From: Oscillospiraceae bacterium
GTDB taxonomy: Bacteria; Bacillota; Clostridia; Oscillospirales; Oscillospiraceae
Length of the DNA: 64,000 nucleotides
Assembly (NCBI GenBank): GCA_020025275.1
Contig: JAHHSI010000008.1
Coordinates: forward strand, 32,594-96,593
Direction: 5' to 3'
Numbering within the stretch: the stretch's first letter is position 1; each line of letters begins with the position of its first letter. The notes below the pieces were generated by a model that saw only the letters and a list, made by a program, of their open reading frames with translations, was not told where the DNA came from and ran no database searches. This document shows, piece after piece, positions 34,903-43,553 of this stretch. The position numbers and the translations under genes are program-made.

Positions 34903-34959
34903 ATAAAGCCACCTCCATCTAATGATACGGCAGGGCTGTACCTCACCGCCTGAAATTGC

Positions 34960-35571
34960 TTACTTCTTCTTTTTTACAGAGCCCTTCCCCTTTTTCACGG
35001 GACGGCTGCCCGCAAAGCGGGGCGCCTCTGTCCGCGGCCGACGCTTCCCCGCAGGCCGGCGATGGGCGGAGTGGGGACGGCCGGTCGATCTGTCGCCGCA
35101 CTTTTTCTCCTCCGCCGCCGCAGCCGGGGGCTGTACGGTCTCTTTTTTCTTCTTTTTCCCCTGCTGCACGTTCTTCTCGTGCTGCAGCTTTTCCTGCCGC
35201 CGCTGGGCGGCCCGCTTGGCCTTGACCTCCAGCTGTCCGGCGGCCCCACTGTAGTGCTGGGGGTCCAGTGCCGCCAGTTTCTTCACAATAGCCTCGGCAA
35301 AGCCGATGTCCGTCACGGCCGCCATGGCGCAGCTGGTGCGCCCCAATGCACGGCCCAGCTGCTCCTTATCCCACGGAACTGTGAGACACAGACAGGCCCC
35401 GGCAGAGGCAAAGGAGAACGCCCGGCGCACCGAACTGGCTCCGGCATCCCGTGCCACCAGAAGCACACGTGCGTGCTTGGCTCTGGCCTCGGCTCCCACC
35501 GGCTCTTCCCCGATGGCCACCTTCCCCGCCTTTTTGGCAAGGCCGATCATTGATAATATCTGTTCCATCAT
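34960..35571 (-). CDS. ylxQ: L7Ae/L30e-family protein YlxQ with a long basic tail
   Basis: The first roughly 105 residues match the L7Ae-type RNA-binding protein YlxQ of nusA-infB operons (MIGLAKKAGKVAIGEEPVGA, VLLVARDAGASSVRRAF, PWDKEQLGRALGRTSCA). The usual protein ends near 100 residues. This one continues for about 95 more that are rich in Lys, Arg, Pro and Ala (KGKKKKKE-like runs, then GKRRPRTEAPRFAGSRP and KKGKGSVKKKK). The tail looks disordered and nucleic-acid-binding. The start overlaps ylxR by 4 bp. Confidence 0.85.
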   Translation of the reverse strand: MMEQILSMIGLAKKAGKVAIGEEPVGAEARAKHARVLLVARDAGASSVRRAFSFASAGACLCLTVPWDKEQLGRALGRTSCAMAAVTDIGFAEAIVKKLAALDPQHYSGAAGQLEVKAKRAAQRRQEKLQHEKNVQQGKKKKKETVQPPAAAAEEKKCGDRSTGRPHSAHRRPAGKRRPRTEAPRFAGSRPVKKGKGSVKKKK

Positions 35572-35837
35572 GCGTTTTCCATCTGCGCCTCCAGCGCATC
35601 ATATACCTCCTCGGGAATGGAGACCTCCAACGCCCGTTCCAGTGCCCGTGCCTTGCGTGCCCGCTGCAGGCAGGCAAGCTCCGGGCAGACATAGGCGCCG
35701 CGGCCGGACTTCTTCCCCGTGGTATCCAGTACGATCTCGCCCTCCGGCGTCTTGACCACACGGATTAGCGCCTTCTTATCCCGCATGGTGCGGCAGCCCA
35801 CACACTGGCGCTGGGGGACTTTTTTCACCTTAGGCAT
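35568..35837 (-). CDS. ylxR: YlxR-family nucleic-acid-binding protein (RnpM)
   Basis: The 89-residue protein has VPQRQCVGCRTMRDKKALIR, VLDTTGKKSGRGAYVCPE and a C-terminal helix, matching YlxR (DUF448). Bacillus YlxR has been described as an RNase P regulator (RnpM). I use the ATG at 35837 with GGTGG upstream; a GTG three codons earlier (35846) is possible. It lies between nusA and ylxQ and is translationally coupled to ylxQ. Confidence 0.92.
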   Translation of the reverse strand: MPKVKKVPQRQCVGCRTMRDKKALIRVVKTPEGEIVLDTTGKKSGRGAYVCPELACLQRARKARALERALEVSIPEEVYDALEAQMENA

Positions 35838-35860
35838 ATCCGCCACCTTGCCTTTCTTTC

Positions 35861-36919
35861 TTACTCCTGATAGGAGGCCGGCTTGATGTCGATCTTATAG
35901 CCGGTCAGGCGGGCGGCCAGACGGGCATTCTGTCCCTCCTTGCCGATGGCCAGACTGAGCTGATCATCCGGTACCACGACACGGCAGGCCTTGCCCTCCT
36001 CGGCCAACTGCACATCCTCCACATCGGCCGGAGCCAATGCGGCGGCGATAAAGGCCGCCGGATCCTCACTATACTTGATGATGTCGATCTTCTCGCCGTG
36101 CAGCTCCTCCACAATGGCGTTGACACGCTGACCACGGGGGCCGACACAGGCGCCGATGGGATCCACGTTCTCATCGGCAGACCACACCGCCATCTTAGTC
36201 CGGTTGCCCGGCTCGCGGGAAATGCTGCGGATCTCCACGGTGCCGTCGAAAATCTCCGGAACCTCCAGCTCGAAAAGCCGCTTGACCAGACCGGGGTGGG
36301 TACGGGAGATCACCACCTGGGGGCCGCGGGTGCTGCGGCGGACCTCCACCAGATAGACCTTGACCATCTGGCCCTCCACCAGTTCCTCGCCCTGCACCTG
36401 CTCATTGGCGGGCAGCACAGCCTCTGTGGACTCACCGCTGGGGCCGACGATGCGCAGGTGCACATTGCCGTAGCGGGGGTCGATGCGGGTCACCGTACCG
36501 GTCAGGATCTCGTGCTGCTTGGAGTTGAACTCGTCATAGACCATGCCGTGCTCTGCCTCACGCAGGCCCTGAATGATGACCTGCTTGCCGTTGCCGGCGG
36601 CGATCCGGCCGAACTCCACATTCTCCACCGGCAGATTCACCACGCCGCCCAGCTCATTCTTGGCCGACAGGGCCTTGGCCTCTGCCAGAGAGATCTGGGT
36701 GCCGGGGAACTCCACCTCTTCCACGATCTCCTTTTGCACAAACATCTTCAGATCATGGCGCTCTTCGTCCACATCCACGATCACGTTCTCCACGCCCTCA
36801 TGGTCCCGCTTATATGCGGTGGTCAGCGCCTGAATGATCTTGCCCATCATGAAGTTCTGAGGGATACCACGCTCTTTTTCCAGCATGGCAAGCGCCGCAA
36901 AGATTTCTTCGCATTTCAT
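35861..36919 (-). CDS. nusA: Transcription termination/antitermination factor NusA
   Basis: NusA binds RNA polymerase and modulates pausing and termination. The 352-residue protein has the N-terminal polymerase-binding domain (MKCEEIFAALAMLEKERGIP), an S1 domain (GTVTRIDPRYGNVHLRI) and two KH domains (DPIGACVGPRGQRVNAIVEE; LSLAIGKEGQNARLAARLTG). It lacks the acidic C-terminal repeats of proteobacterial NusA, which is normal for Firmicutes. It sits between rimP and ylxR. Confidence 0.97.
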   Translation of the reverse strand: MKCEEIFAALAMLEKERGIPQNFMMGKIIQALTTAYKRDHEGVENVIVDVDEERHDLKMFVQKEIVEEVEFPGTQISLAEAKALSAKNELGGVVNLPVENVEFGRIAAGNGKQVIIQGLREAEHGMVYDEFNSKQHEILTGTVTRIDPRYGNVHLRIVGPSGESTEAVLPANEQVQGEELVEGQMVKVYLVEVRRSTRGPQVVISRTHPGLVKRLFELEVPEIFDGTVEIRSISREPGNRTKMAVWSADENVDPIGACVGPRGQRVNAIVEELHGEKIDIIKYSEDPAAFIAAALAPADVEDVQLAEEGKACRVVVPDDQLSLAIGKEGQNARLAARLTGYKIDIKPASYQE

Positions 36920-36963
36920 ATCCGATTCTCCTATTCTCGATTCAAAAGCTTCTTCTATTCTAC

Positions 36964-37419
36964 TTAAAATACGACTCGCAGACGCACCAGCGCCGTCTCC
37001 GCCTTGGTAAATCGCAGCGTCTCCCGGCCCATCTCGATCAGCACATCGCCGTTTTCATAGCCCACCAGTGTCCCGGCGAACTCCTTGCGTCCGTCCCGGT
37101 TCTTATAGGTCTTGACCAGCACCGGGCTGCCCATGAAGCGCTCAAAATCCCCAGGCCGCTTCAACGCCCGCTCCGCACCGGCGGAGGACACCTCAAAGAC
37201 ATAGCTTGCCTCAATGGGGTCGGCTTCATCCAACAGATCGCTGACCTCACGGCTCACCGCCTCGCAGTCGAGAATGTTGACGCCGCCCTCCTTATCCAGA
37301 TACAGCCGCAGATACCACTGGCCGGCCTCCCGAACGTACTCGACGTCCCACAGCTCACAGCCCTGCCGCTCCACCGCCGGAGCCGCCAATTCTGCCACAA
37401 GATCGGTCACTTTTTTCAT
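36964..37419 (-). CDS. rimP: Ribosome maturation factor RimP
   Basis: RimP acts in 30S assembly. The 151-residue protein has VTDLVAELAAPAVERQGCEL, LRLYLDKEGGVNILDCEAVS, YVFEVSSAGAERALKRPGDF and a C-terminal Sm-like domain. The ATG at 37419 is favoured by TGAGG upstream; a GTG four codons earlier is an alternative. It heads the nusA-infB operon and has a promoter-proximal hairpin in its leader. Confidence 0.95.
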   Translation of the reverse strand: MKKVTDLVAELAAPAVERQGCELWDVEYVREAGQWYLRLYLDKEGGVNILDCEAVSREVSDLLDEADPIEASYVFEVSSAGAERALKRPGDFERFMGSPVLVKTYKNRDGRKEFAGTLVGYENGDVLIEMGRETLRFTKAETALVRLRVVF

Positions 37420-37470
37420 ATCAAGCCTCACATTTCAGTCATTTTAAGGATCGAAATTTGCCCAACAAAA

Positions 37471-37495
37471 AGAGCGGACTTTTCAAGTCCACTCT
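37471..37495 (-). terminator. Promoter-proximal terminator hairpin in the rimP leader
   Basis: An 11-bp stem with one mismatch (37471-37481 with 37485-37495) is followed by five T on the minus strand, only about 20 nt into the transcript from the promoter at 37522-37550 and about 50 bp before rimP. It is placed like an attenuator. Confidence 0.7.
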
Positions 37496-37521
37496 CGCAT
37501 CACCTTACCTTACTGTGAGTT

Positions 37522-37550
37522 AGTGTATCACATCTGCCCCCCTATTGCAA
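37522..37550 (-). promoter_or_regulatory. Promoter for the rimP-nusA-infB operon
   Basis: On the minus strand TTGCAA (37545-37550), 17-bp spacer, TACACT (37522-37527). Confidence 0.65.
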
Positions 37551-37592
37551 GTTTTTTTCAAAGAAAATGATGTCATTTTTGCTGTTTTTCCG

Positions 37593-37631
37593 AAAAATAG
37601 GCGCTGCATCTTAGCTGCAGCGCCTATTTTT
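37593..37631. terminator. Terminator of the znu operon
   Basis: A 16-bp perfect stem (37593-37608 with 37616-37631) rich in A and T at its base lies just beyond znuB. Confidence 0.85.
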
Positions 37632-37640
37632 TTGCACTTT

Positions 37641-38456
37641 TCAGCTCCGTCGCAGAGACGAGAGAAGGCAGGCCAGCAAAAAGGCCGCCAGATTCACCAG
37701 CACCACCGTGGCCCCCACCGGCGTTCCCCACAGGTAAGAAACCGTCAGTCCGATGCAGAAGCACAGCACACTGAGAATCCCGGCACAAAGCACCACAGAG
37801 CGGAAGCGCTTGAAGACCCGCATGGCCGTCAGCGCAGGGAAGATCACCAGTGAGGAGATCAGCATGGCACCCATCATCCGCATTCCCAGAACAATGGTCA
37901 GGGCCGTCAGAACAGCCAACAGCGTATTGTACCAGCCCACCTTTACCCCGGTGGCCCGGGAAAAGTTCTCATCAAACGTGATGGCAAAGAGTTTATGGTA
38001 GCACACGGCAAAGAGCAGCAGCACCGATACACTGAGCACCACGCTCAGCACCACATCCTGCCGATCCATGGCCAGAATACTGCCGAACATATAGCTGTCC
38101 ACATCCGTGGTCATGCCGGTGGTCAGACTGGTGACCGTTACGCCGATGGCCAAGGCCGAGGCCGAGGCCACCGCAATGGCGGCGTCCGCCCCCATCCGGC
38201 TGCGCTCCGTCATCCGCAGCAGCAGCAGTGCCGCCACGATCACCACCGGAATCGAAACCGGCAGTGGCGCCCAGCCGCAGGCCAGCGCCACGCTCAGCGC
38301 CCCGAAGGACACATGGCTCAGCCCGTCACCGATCATGGAATAGCGCTTGAGCACCAGCGGCACGCCCAACAGTGCCGCACACAAAGACACCAAGATTCCC
38401 ACCACAAACGCACGGACAATAAAGGGATAGGTCAGCATTTCCAGAAGCAGCCTCAT
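37641..38456 (-). CDS. znuB: Zinc ABC transporter permease ZnuB
   Basis: The 271-residue ABC-3 family permease has about eight spans, with LLGVPLVLKRYSMIGDGLSH (the family signature around SMIGDGLSHVSFG) and GMRMMGAMLISSLVIFPALT. It forms the channel for the znuA-znuC importer. It overlaps znuC by 4 bp (ATGA) and is followed by a terminator. Manganese or iron members of the family exist; zinc is favoured by the regulator and His-rich binding protein. Confidence 0.88.
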   Translation of the reverse strand: MRLLLEMLTYPFIVRAFVVGILVSLCAALLGVPLVLKRYSMIGDGLSHVSFGALSVALACGWAPLPVSIPVVIVAALLLLRMTERSRMGADAAIAVASASALAIGVTVTSLTTGMTTDVDSYMFGSILAMDRQDVVLSVVLSVSVLLLFAVCYHKLFAITFDENFSRATGVKVGWYNTLLAVLTALTIVLGMRMMGAMLISSLVIFPALTAMRVFKRFRSVVLCAGILSVLCFCIGLTVSYLWGTPVGATVVLVNLAAFLLACLLSSLRRS

Positions 38457-39166
38457 ACCCGCTCACCTCCGAACCGCTTGCCGTAGGGCGAAGCCACATA
38501 TTCCTCCACGGAACCGAAGAACCATTGCTTTTGTCCCACGTGGAGAATCTTGTCTGCATAGCGCAGGGCGTTTTGGATGTCGTGGGTCACCATGACAATG
38601 GCGATTCCCTCTTGTTGATTGAGATATTCCAATGTGTGGTAGAGGTCCTGCGCCGCCGAGGGATCCAGACCGGTCACCGGCTCATCCAGAATCAGCAGCT
38701 CTCCCGCCGCACACAGGGCACGAGCCAGCAGCACACGCTGCTGCTGGCCGCCGGACAGCTCCCGGTAGCACCGATCCTTGATTTCCAAGATCCCCAGCTT
38801 GCCCATATGCATCAGCGCCTCGGCTTTCTCCTTGCGGGTATAGAAAAAGCGTCCCCGCCGGGCACTGAGGAAGCCGGAAAGCACCACCTCGCTGACCGTG
38901 GCCGGGAAGTCCTTTTGTGCCCGGGTCTGCTGGGGCAGGTAGCCGATGGCCCCGCGGCACAGAGAATCATCCATCACCACTTTCCCACGCAAGGGCTTCA
39001 GCAGCCCCAGCAGGCTCTTGAGCAGCGTGGATTTGCCGGAGCCGTTTTCTCCCACGATGCACAGGTACTCTCCGCCGGCAACAGAAAAGGTCAAATGCTC
39101 CCAGACGGGTTTGCCCTCATAGCCCAGCGATGCGTCCTGACACGCAATCAATATCTTTTGTTCCAT
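38453..39166 (-). CDS. znuC: Zinc ABC transporter ATPase ZnuC
   Basis: The 237-residue ATPase has Walker A VGENGSGKSTLLKSL, the Q-loop YLPQQTRAQKDFPATV, signature LSGGQQQRVLLARAL, Walker B LLILDEPVTGLDP and the switch histidine in VMVTHD. The motif FPATVSEVVLSG is typical of zinc/manganese importers. It starts one base after the znuA stop and overlaps znuB. Confidence 0.9.
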   Translation of the reverse strand: MEQKILIACQDASLGYEGKPVWEHLTFSVAGGEYLCIVGENGSGKSTLLKSLLGLLKPLRGKVVMDDSLCRGAIGYLPQQTRAQKDFPATVSEVVLSGFLSARRGRFFYTRKEKAEALMHMGKLGILEIKDRCYRELSGGQQQRVLLARALCAAGELLILDEPVTGLDPSAAQDLYHTLEYLNQQEGIAIVMVTHDIQNALRYADKILHVGQKQWFFGSVEEYVASPYGKRFGGERV

Positions 39167-39167
39167 T

Positions 39168-40208
39168 TCAGGAAAGGCCCTCCTTCAAGGCGTCTACATT
39201 GCGCCACATTAAACTGATATAGGTCTCCCCACGGTCAAATTCCTGCCGGGAAACCGTCTGGCAGGAGTGGAGCACCTCCACGTTGGCCCCGGTGGTCTCG
39301 GCAATGGCGTTGGCGATCTTCCGGCTGCTCAGCTCGATGGTATACACCACCGGGATCCGCTCGTCATTGACTTTATCGATCAGATATTTCAGCGTCTCCA
39401 AGGACGGCTCCGTATCGCCGGCGCAGCCGTGGAAGGCCGCCCGATAGTCCAGATCATAGGTCTTGCAGAAATAGAGCATGGGGAACCGGTCACCAAAGAT
39501 CAGCAGGTCCCGCCGCCCCTCCGACACCACCTGTCGGAACGCCTCATCCAGTGCGTCCAGCTCCTGCAGGTAGGCCGTGAGATTCGCCTCATAGTCTGTC
39601 TGATGTGCCGGATCTGCGGAACACAGCGCCTCATAGATGGCCCGGCACAGTTCTTTGCTGCCCACCGGCGAGGTCCAGATATGCTCGTCGTATTCGATCT
39701 CCGCATGGTGGTCGTCCTCGTCATGGTGGTGGTCGTGCTCGGAATGGTCGTGGTCATGGGCCGGCTCCTCATCATGGTCATGGTCCGACTCTTCTTCATG
39801 GTCGTGGTGATGGTGGTGGCCCTCCATACCCTCCACGATCTCCTCCTCCAGTGCCTGCGTATGGTCCATCATACGCACCACGGTGGGGATCTCCTCTCCG
39901 GCCGACTGCAATATCTCCGACACCCAAAATTCGCCGTGGCCGCCATTATAGATCAGCATATCGGCATCGGCCACTTTGATCACGTCCAGCGGCGTGGGCT
40001 CAAAGCTGTGGGTCTCCCGCCCCGCCGGCACCAAGAGCTGTGGCTCTACGTGTTCGCCGCCAATGGCACGGACAAAGTCATAATAAGGAAAGAGGGTGCA
40101 GACCACCTTTAACCGGCCGTTCTCCTTCGGTGATTCCGGCCGCACCCCGCAGCCAACGCTCAGCATCAGCAGTGCTGCAAGCAGCAGGCAGATCATTCTT
40201 CGTCTCAT
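39168..40208 (-). CDS. znuA: Zinc-binding lipoprotein ZnuA with His/Asp-rich loop
   Basis: The 346-residue protein has a lipoprotein signal with the lipid cysteine at position 20 (LMLSVGC) and the cluster A-I fold (VVCTLFPYYDFVRAIGGEHV, HSFEPTPLD, YNGGHGEFWV). A loop at about 131-168 contains many His and Asp residues, typical of zinc-specific members. VVYTIELSSRKIANAIAETT follows near the C terminus. It overlaps the upstream regulator stop by 4 bp (ATGA), so regulator and importer are coupled. Confidence 0.92.
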   Translation of the reverse strand: MRRRMICLLLAALLMLSVGCGVRPESPKENGRLKVVCTLFPYYDFVRAIGGEHVEPQLLVPAGRETHSFEPTPLDVIKVADADMLIYNGGHGEFWVSEILQSAGEEIPTVVRMMDHTQALEEEIVEGMEGHHHHHDHEEESDHDHDEEPAHDHDHSEHDHHHDEDDHHAEIEYDEHIWTSPVGSKELCRAIYEALCSADPAHQTDYEANLTAYLQELDALDEAFRQVVSEGRRDLLIFGDRFPMLYFCKTYDLDYRAAFHGCAGDTEPSLETLKYLIDKVNDERIPVVYTIELSSRKIANAIAETTGANVEVLHSCQTVSRQEFDRGETYISLMWRNVDALKEGLS

Positions 40209-40621
40209 TCCCGCCCCTCCGCTTCTTCGGCACACGTCCGGCAGATCCCGTAAAAAAGCGTGCGCTGGGGATTGATGCGAAAATGGTGCGCCTCGTACAT
40301 ATGGCTGTACAGCGGTGCCAGATGGTCGCAGTCCACGTGTTCTACCTTGCCGCAGTGCTCGCACTTCATCAAAAAGCAGTCATGCCCCCGGCGATGGCAG
40401 TCGCAAAACTGGTACTGGGCGCCCTCGTCGGTGACGATCTTGTGGACCAGTCCCTGCTTCTCCAACTTTTCCAGCTGCCGATAGACGGTGGTCAGGCCGA
40501 TGGCCTGCCCCTCCCCGTGCAGTATTTCCGCCAGCTCGGCAGCCGTAGCGGTGCCGCCGGCGCACTTCTGGATGCAGGAGAGCACCGCCTGCTGCTGCCG
40601 TGTCATATAGGATATAGACAT
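40205..40621 (-). CDS. Fur-family metalloregulator, probably Zur
   Basis: The 138-residue protein has the winged helix of the Fur family (TAAELAEILHGEGQAIGLTT, then VYRQLEKLEKQGLVHKI) and structural zinc cysteines in CEHCGKVEHVDC and CRTC. It leads the znuACB operon, and a 12-bp-arm palindrome overlaps its promoter, so it most likely represses the operon when zinc is plentiful. PerR or Fur identity is less likely given the linkage. Confidence 0.87.
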   Translation of the reverse strand: MSISYMTRQQQAVLSCIQKCAGGTATAAELAEILHGEGQAIGLTTVYRQLEKLEKQGLVHKIVTDEGAQYQFCDCHRRGHDCFLMKCEHCGKVEHVDCDHLAPLYSHMYEAHHFRINPQRTLFYGICRTCAEEAEGRE

Positions 40622-40633
40622 AGGCCCCTCCTC

Positions 40634-40662
40634 AATTTGAAAATGAAAACCATTTTCAAATT
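40634..40662. promoter_or_regulatory. Zur/Fur operator palindrome
   Basis: A perfect inverted repeat with 12-bp arms (40634-40645 and 40651-40662, centre AAAAC; core TTGAAAATG/CATTTTCAA) lies at the start of the regulator-znu transcript and touches its -10 box. Confidence 0.85.
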
Positions 40663-40687
40663 ATAGCAGATTTCTCTCAGCTGTCAA
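40660..40687 (-). promoter_or_regulatory. Promoter for zur-znuACB
   Basis: On the minus strand perfect TTGACA (40682-40687), 16-bp spacer, perfect TATAAT (40660-40665); the -10 overlaps the operator. The rest of 40690-41041 is AT-rich and holds only the divergent promoter below and an 8-bp-arm palindrome at 40717-40735. Confidence 0.8.
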
Positions 40688-40887
40688 GAAGTTCCTGCCG
40701 CTGCTCTCTTGCCGCCATTTTCTTAAAAAGAAAATAATTCTTTTCAAGAAATATTCTCAGCGCAAGAAACGGCTGTGTACTCGTTTTGCAGGAGTATATC
40801 TCTTCAATTATTCTTTTATCATTTTATTTTATCAACTATGCACAGAATATAAGGCGATTATTCCCTCTATTTTGGCTCTACTCCTTA

Positions 40888-40916
40888 TTGCAGTTTGGAA
40901 GTGTTTCCGCTATACT
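40888..40916 (+). promoter_or_regulatory. Promoter for the NSS transporter gene
   Basis: TTGCAG (40888-40893), 17-bp spacer, TATACT (40911-40916). A leader of about 120 nt follows with a possible GCTGCTG/CGCAGCAG hairpin. Confidence 0.6.
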
Positions 40917-41041
40917 ATGAGCATATTTTTCCCGAAATTGCAGGAGAATGAAAGTATCTCGCAGGATTTTGCTGCTGTTTTCCCGCTTTAGTTTCGCAGC
41001 AGTAAACAAACTTCCGCAGAGTGACAAAGGAGAGACGTGAC

Positions 41042-42466
41042 ATGAGTGAAAGAAAAGGATTCAAAAGCACCTTCGGTTTTTTGATGGCCGCTGTCGGCTC
41101 CGCCGTGGGTCTGGGCAACATTTGGGGATTTCCCAATAAGATGGGCAGCAACGGCGGCTTTGCCTTCCTATTGATCTACCTCATTCTCGCCGTGCTGTGC
41201 GGCTACGTGGTCATGGTGGGCGAGCTGGCTCTGGGCCGGAAAACCGGCAAGGGCGCCATTGAGACCTATCAGATCCTCAGCCGCAAATTCAAATGGCTGG
41301 GTTGGATGGCCACGCTGTCCCCGTTCCTGATTCTCTCGTTCTACTGCACACTAGGCGGCTATTGCCTGAAGTATGTGGTGCTGAACTTCGGCAACCTGAT
41401 CCACGCCTCCTGGGGCAGCAACGGGCTCTCCGGTGCGGAGGTCTTTTCCTCCTTTATGACCAATCAGGGCGAGGGCGTCATCTACGGCGTCGTATTTTTG
41501 CTGCTGAGCGTGCTCATCGTTATGGGCGGCGTGCGTGGCGGGATCGAGCGCTTCTGCACAGTGGGTATGCCAGCTCTGGCCGTGATGATGGTGGTCATCA
41601 TCATCCGCTCCTGCACGCTGCCCGGCGCCATGGAGGGGCTGAAATTTATGTTCGTGCCCAACTTTGCCCCGTTGAAGGAGAACTTTTGGGGCGTGCTGGC
41701 TACCGCCGGCGGCCAGATGTTCTTCTCCCTGTCGCTGGGCATGGGCATCATGATCACCTACGGTTCCTACCTCAAAAAAGAGGACAGCATCACGAAAAAT
41801 GCCCTGACCATTGTGATCTTCGACACCATCGTGGCACTGATGGCCGGTCTGGCCGTGCTGCCTGCCGCCTTCGCTCTGGACCCCAACGGCGCCAAGGGCG
41901 GCCCCTCCCTGCTGTTCGTGACGTTGCAGAACGTCTTTGACAACATGGGCCCTCTGGGCGGGGTGTTCGGCATCGTGTTCTACTCTCTGGTGGTCCTGGC
42001 CGCCATTACCTCCTCCATCTCCCTGTTGGAAGTCATCGTGACCCATTTCACCGACGTGGCGGCCGCCAAGGGCAAGGGGGACAAGCGCAAGGTCTACTCC
42101 GTCATCGCCGCTGCGGCGGTATCCGTCCTGATGGTTCTGGTCTGCCTGGACGGTCTGGGCAGCAATGGTCTGTGGGTTCCCGGCCAGAAGCTGGTGGACG
42201 GGGTCTGGACCATCACGGCCACCTTCAATGACTGCTGGCTGGACTTTTTGGATATGCTGTCCGAGGGATTGATGATGCCTCTGGGCGCGCTGCTCATGTG
42301 CCTGATGATCGCCTTCGAGCTCAAGCCCCACGTGGTCCGTGACGAGGTGGAGGCCTCCGGCCACAAAATGAAGATCTACGGCTACTTCAAAATCTGTGTC
42401 TCCGTGATCACGCCGCTGCTGATGCTGCTGGTGATCGGCGGGCAGATCCACGAATTCTTCTTCTGA
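41042..42466 (+). CDS. Sodium-dependent transporter, NSS/SNF family
   Basis: The 474-residue protein has about 11-12 spans and the NSS signature FLMAAVGSAVGLGNIWGFPN at the N terminus, then GGFAFLLIYLILAVLCGYV and ELALGRKTGKG. It should co-transport an amino acid or related amine with sodium (LeuT-like). The exact substrate is not predictable. ACAAAGGAGAG precedes the ATG at 41042. It is monocistronic with its own promoter. Confidence 0.92.
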   Translation: MSERKGFKSTFGFLMAAVGSAVGLGNIWGFPNKMGSNGGFAFLLIYLILAVLCGYVVMVGELALGRKTGKGAIETYQILSRKFKWLGWMATLSPFLILSFYCTLGGYCLKYVVLNFGNLIHASWGSNGLSGAEVFSSFMTNQGEGVIYGVVFLLLSVLIVMGGVRGGIERFCTVGMPALAVMMVVIIIRSCTLPGAMEGLKFMFVPNFAPLKENFWGVLATAGGQMFFSLSLGMGIMITYGSYLKKEDSITKNALTIVIFDTIVALMAGLAVLPAAFALDPNGAKGGPSLLFVTLQNVFDNMGPLGGVFGIVFYSLVVLAAITSSISLLEVIVTHFTDVAAAKGKGDKRKVYSVIAAAAVSVLMVLVCLDGLGSNGLWVPGQKLVDGVWTITATFNDCWLDFLDMLSEGLMMPLGALLMCLMIAFELKPHVVRDEVEASGHKMKIYGYFKICVSVITPLLMLLVIGGQIHEFFF

Positions 42467-42498
42467 TTTTTTTCACGAAACACACTCTCTTTACCATA

Positions 42499-42530
42499 GA
42501 AAGCGCCGAGGGCAATGCCTCGGCGCTTTC
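42499..42530. terminator. Terminator between NSS transporter and lipid kinase genes
   Basis: A 13-bp perfect GC-rich stem (42499-42511 with 42518-42530) lies between two convergent genes. T runs are short. Confidence 0.7.
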
Positions 42531-42573
42531 ACCGTTTTCACACGGCGGTGGACTCTCCTCTATGTAGTTTCGC

Positions 42574-43458
42574 CTACAGCATCATGGGCAGCACACCCGG
42601 CAGATTGCGGATCTCCACCTGCGGAGCACTGGCGGCATACTCCCCGTCCAGCGACCAGGGGATATTTTCCTCCGTGGTCAGGGTTACAGAGGACACGTGG
42701 CGAAAAATGACACCGGGGTTATCGTACTGCATCCGGGTCAGCGCCAGCAGAAGATTTTGCAGCGCCACCGGCGTTTTTGGCATCCGCAGCAGCAGCATCT
42801 CAAAGCGGCCGTCATCCATCTGCACCATCTGGGGGTCTATCTTGACAAGTCCGCCCAGCGACGTGGAGTTGCACACCGCACCGAAGATAAACTCGCCGCT
42901 GAACTCCTCTCCGTCCGCCACCACACGGCAGCGATAGGGCCGCAACGAATCCAGATCCTTCACGCCCTCCAGAATATAGGCCAGATGGCCCAGCACATTC
43001 TTGGCCGCCTGCGGCGCCGAGTAGGACGAACGGGTAAAGGCCCCGAAGGAGGCCACATAGGCAAAATAGCGGCCGTTATGTGTCCCCAGATCCAGTGCCC
43101 GGCACTGCCCTGCCTCCATCATCCTCCGTGCCCCTTGGGAAGGGCTGAGCGGCAGGTGCAGACTGGCGGCAAAATCGTTGGTGCTGCCATGGGGCAGGTA
43201 CCCCACCGGCGGCCGCTCCTCCAGCTGCATGAGGCCGGACACGGTCTCATTAAACGTGCCGTCCCCGCCGGCACAGACCACCAGATCGTACGCGCCGCCC
43301 TCCTCCGAAGCAAAGCGGGTGGCGTCCCCCGCCTTCTCCGTCAGGCGCAGCCGCAGAAGGTAGCCGGCGTTGGAGAACTGGACACAGGCGTCAAAAATGG
43401 GGGTCATGGATTTCGTTTTCCCCGCCTTGGGATTGACAATAAACAGCAGTTTCTTCAT
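42574..43458 (-). CDS. Diacylglycerol kinase-family lipid kinase (YegS/DgkB-like)
   Basis: The 294-residue soluble kinase has LFIVNPKAGK at the start, the nucleotide motif VCAGGDGTFNETVSGLM, and GYLPHGSTNDFAASL. The family phosphorylates diacylglycerol or related lipids at the inner membrane face, recycling lipid made during lipoteichoic-acid synthesis. Which lipid is used here is unknown. It is divergent from the AI-2E-family gene, each with a good promoter. Confidence 0.88.
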   Translation of the reverse strand: MKKLLFIVNPKAGKTKSMTPIFDACVQFSNAGYLLRLRLTEKAGDATRFASEEGGAYDLVVCAGGDGTFNETVSGLMQLEERPPVGYLPHGSTNDFAASLHLPLSPSQGARRMMEAGQCRALDLGTHNGRYFAYVASFGAFTRSSYSAPQAAKNVLGHLAYILEGVKDLDSLRPYRCRVVADGEEFSGEFIFGAVCNSTSLGGLVKIDPQMVQMDDGRFEMLLLRMPKTPVALQNLLLALTRMQYDNPGVIFRHVSSVTLTTEENIPWSLDGEYAASAPQVEIRNLPGVLPMML

Positions 43459-43507
43459 CCGACCGACCTCCTGCGTGCAGATCCTCTTACTTCGCTCTTA
43501 CATAGAC

Positions 43508-43536
43508 ATTATAATATATGTACCCGCCCATTGCAA
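43508..43536 (-). promoter_or_regulatory. Promoter for the lipid kinase gene
   Basis: On the minus strand TTGCAA (43531-43536), 17-bp spacer, perfect TATAAT (43508-43513). Confidence 0.7.
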
Positions 43537-43553
43537 TATCCGGCTCCTTCCTC

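Noticed and set aside
32323..34953. An 876-codon plus-strand open frame opposite infB
   Set aside because: It is the mirror of a highly conserved GC-rich gene and its product is low-complexity, rich in His, Leu and Gly. No ribosome site supports it.
40717..40735. 8-bp-arm palindrome ATTTTCTT/AAGAAAAT upstream of the zur promoter as a second metal operator
   Set aside because: It differs from the zur operator core, lies upstream of the -35 box, and is in AT-rich DNA where such palindromes arise by chance.
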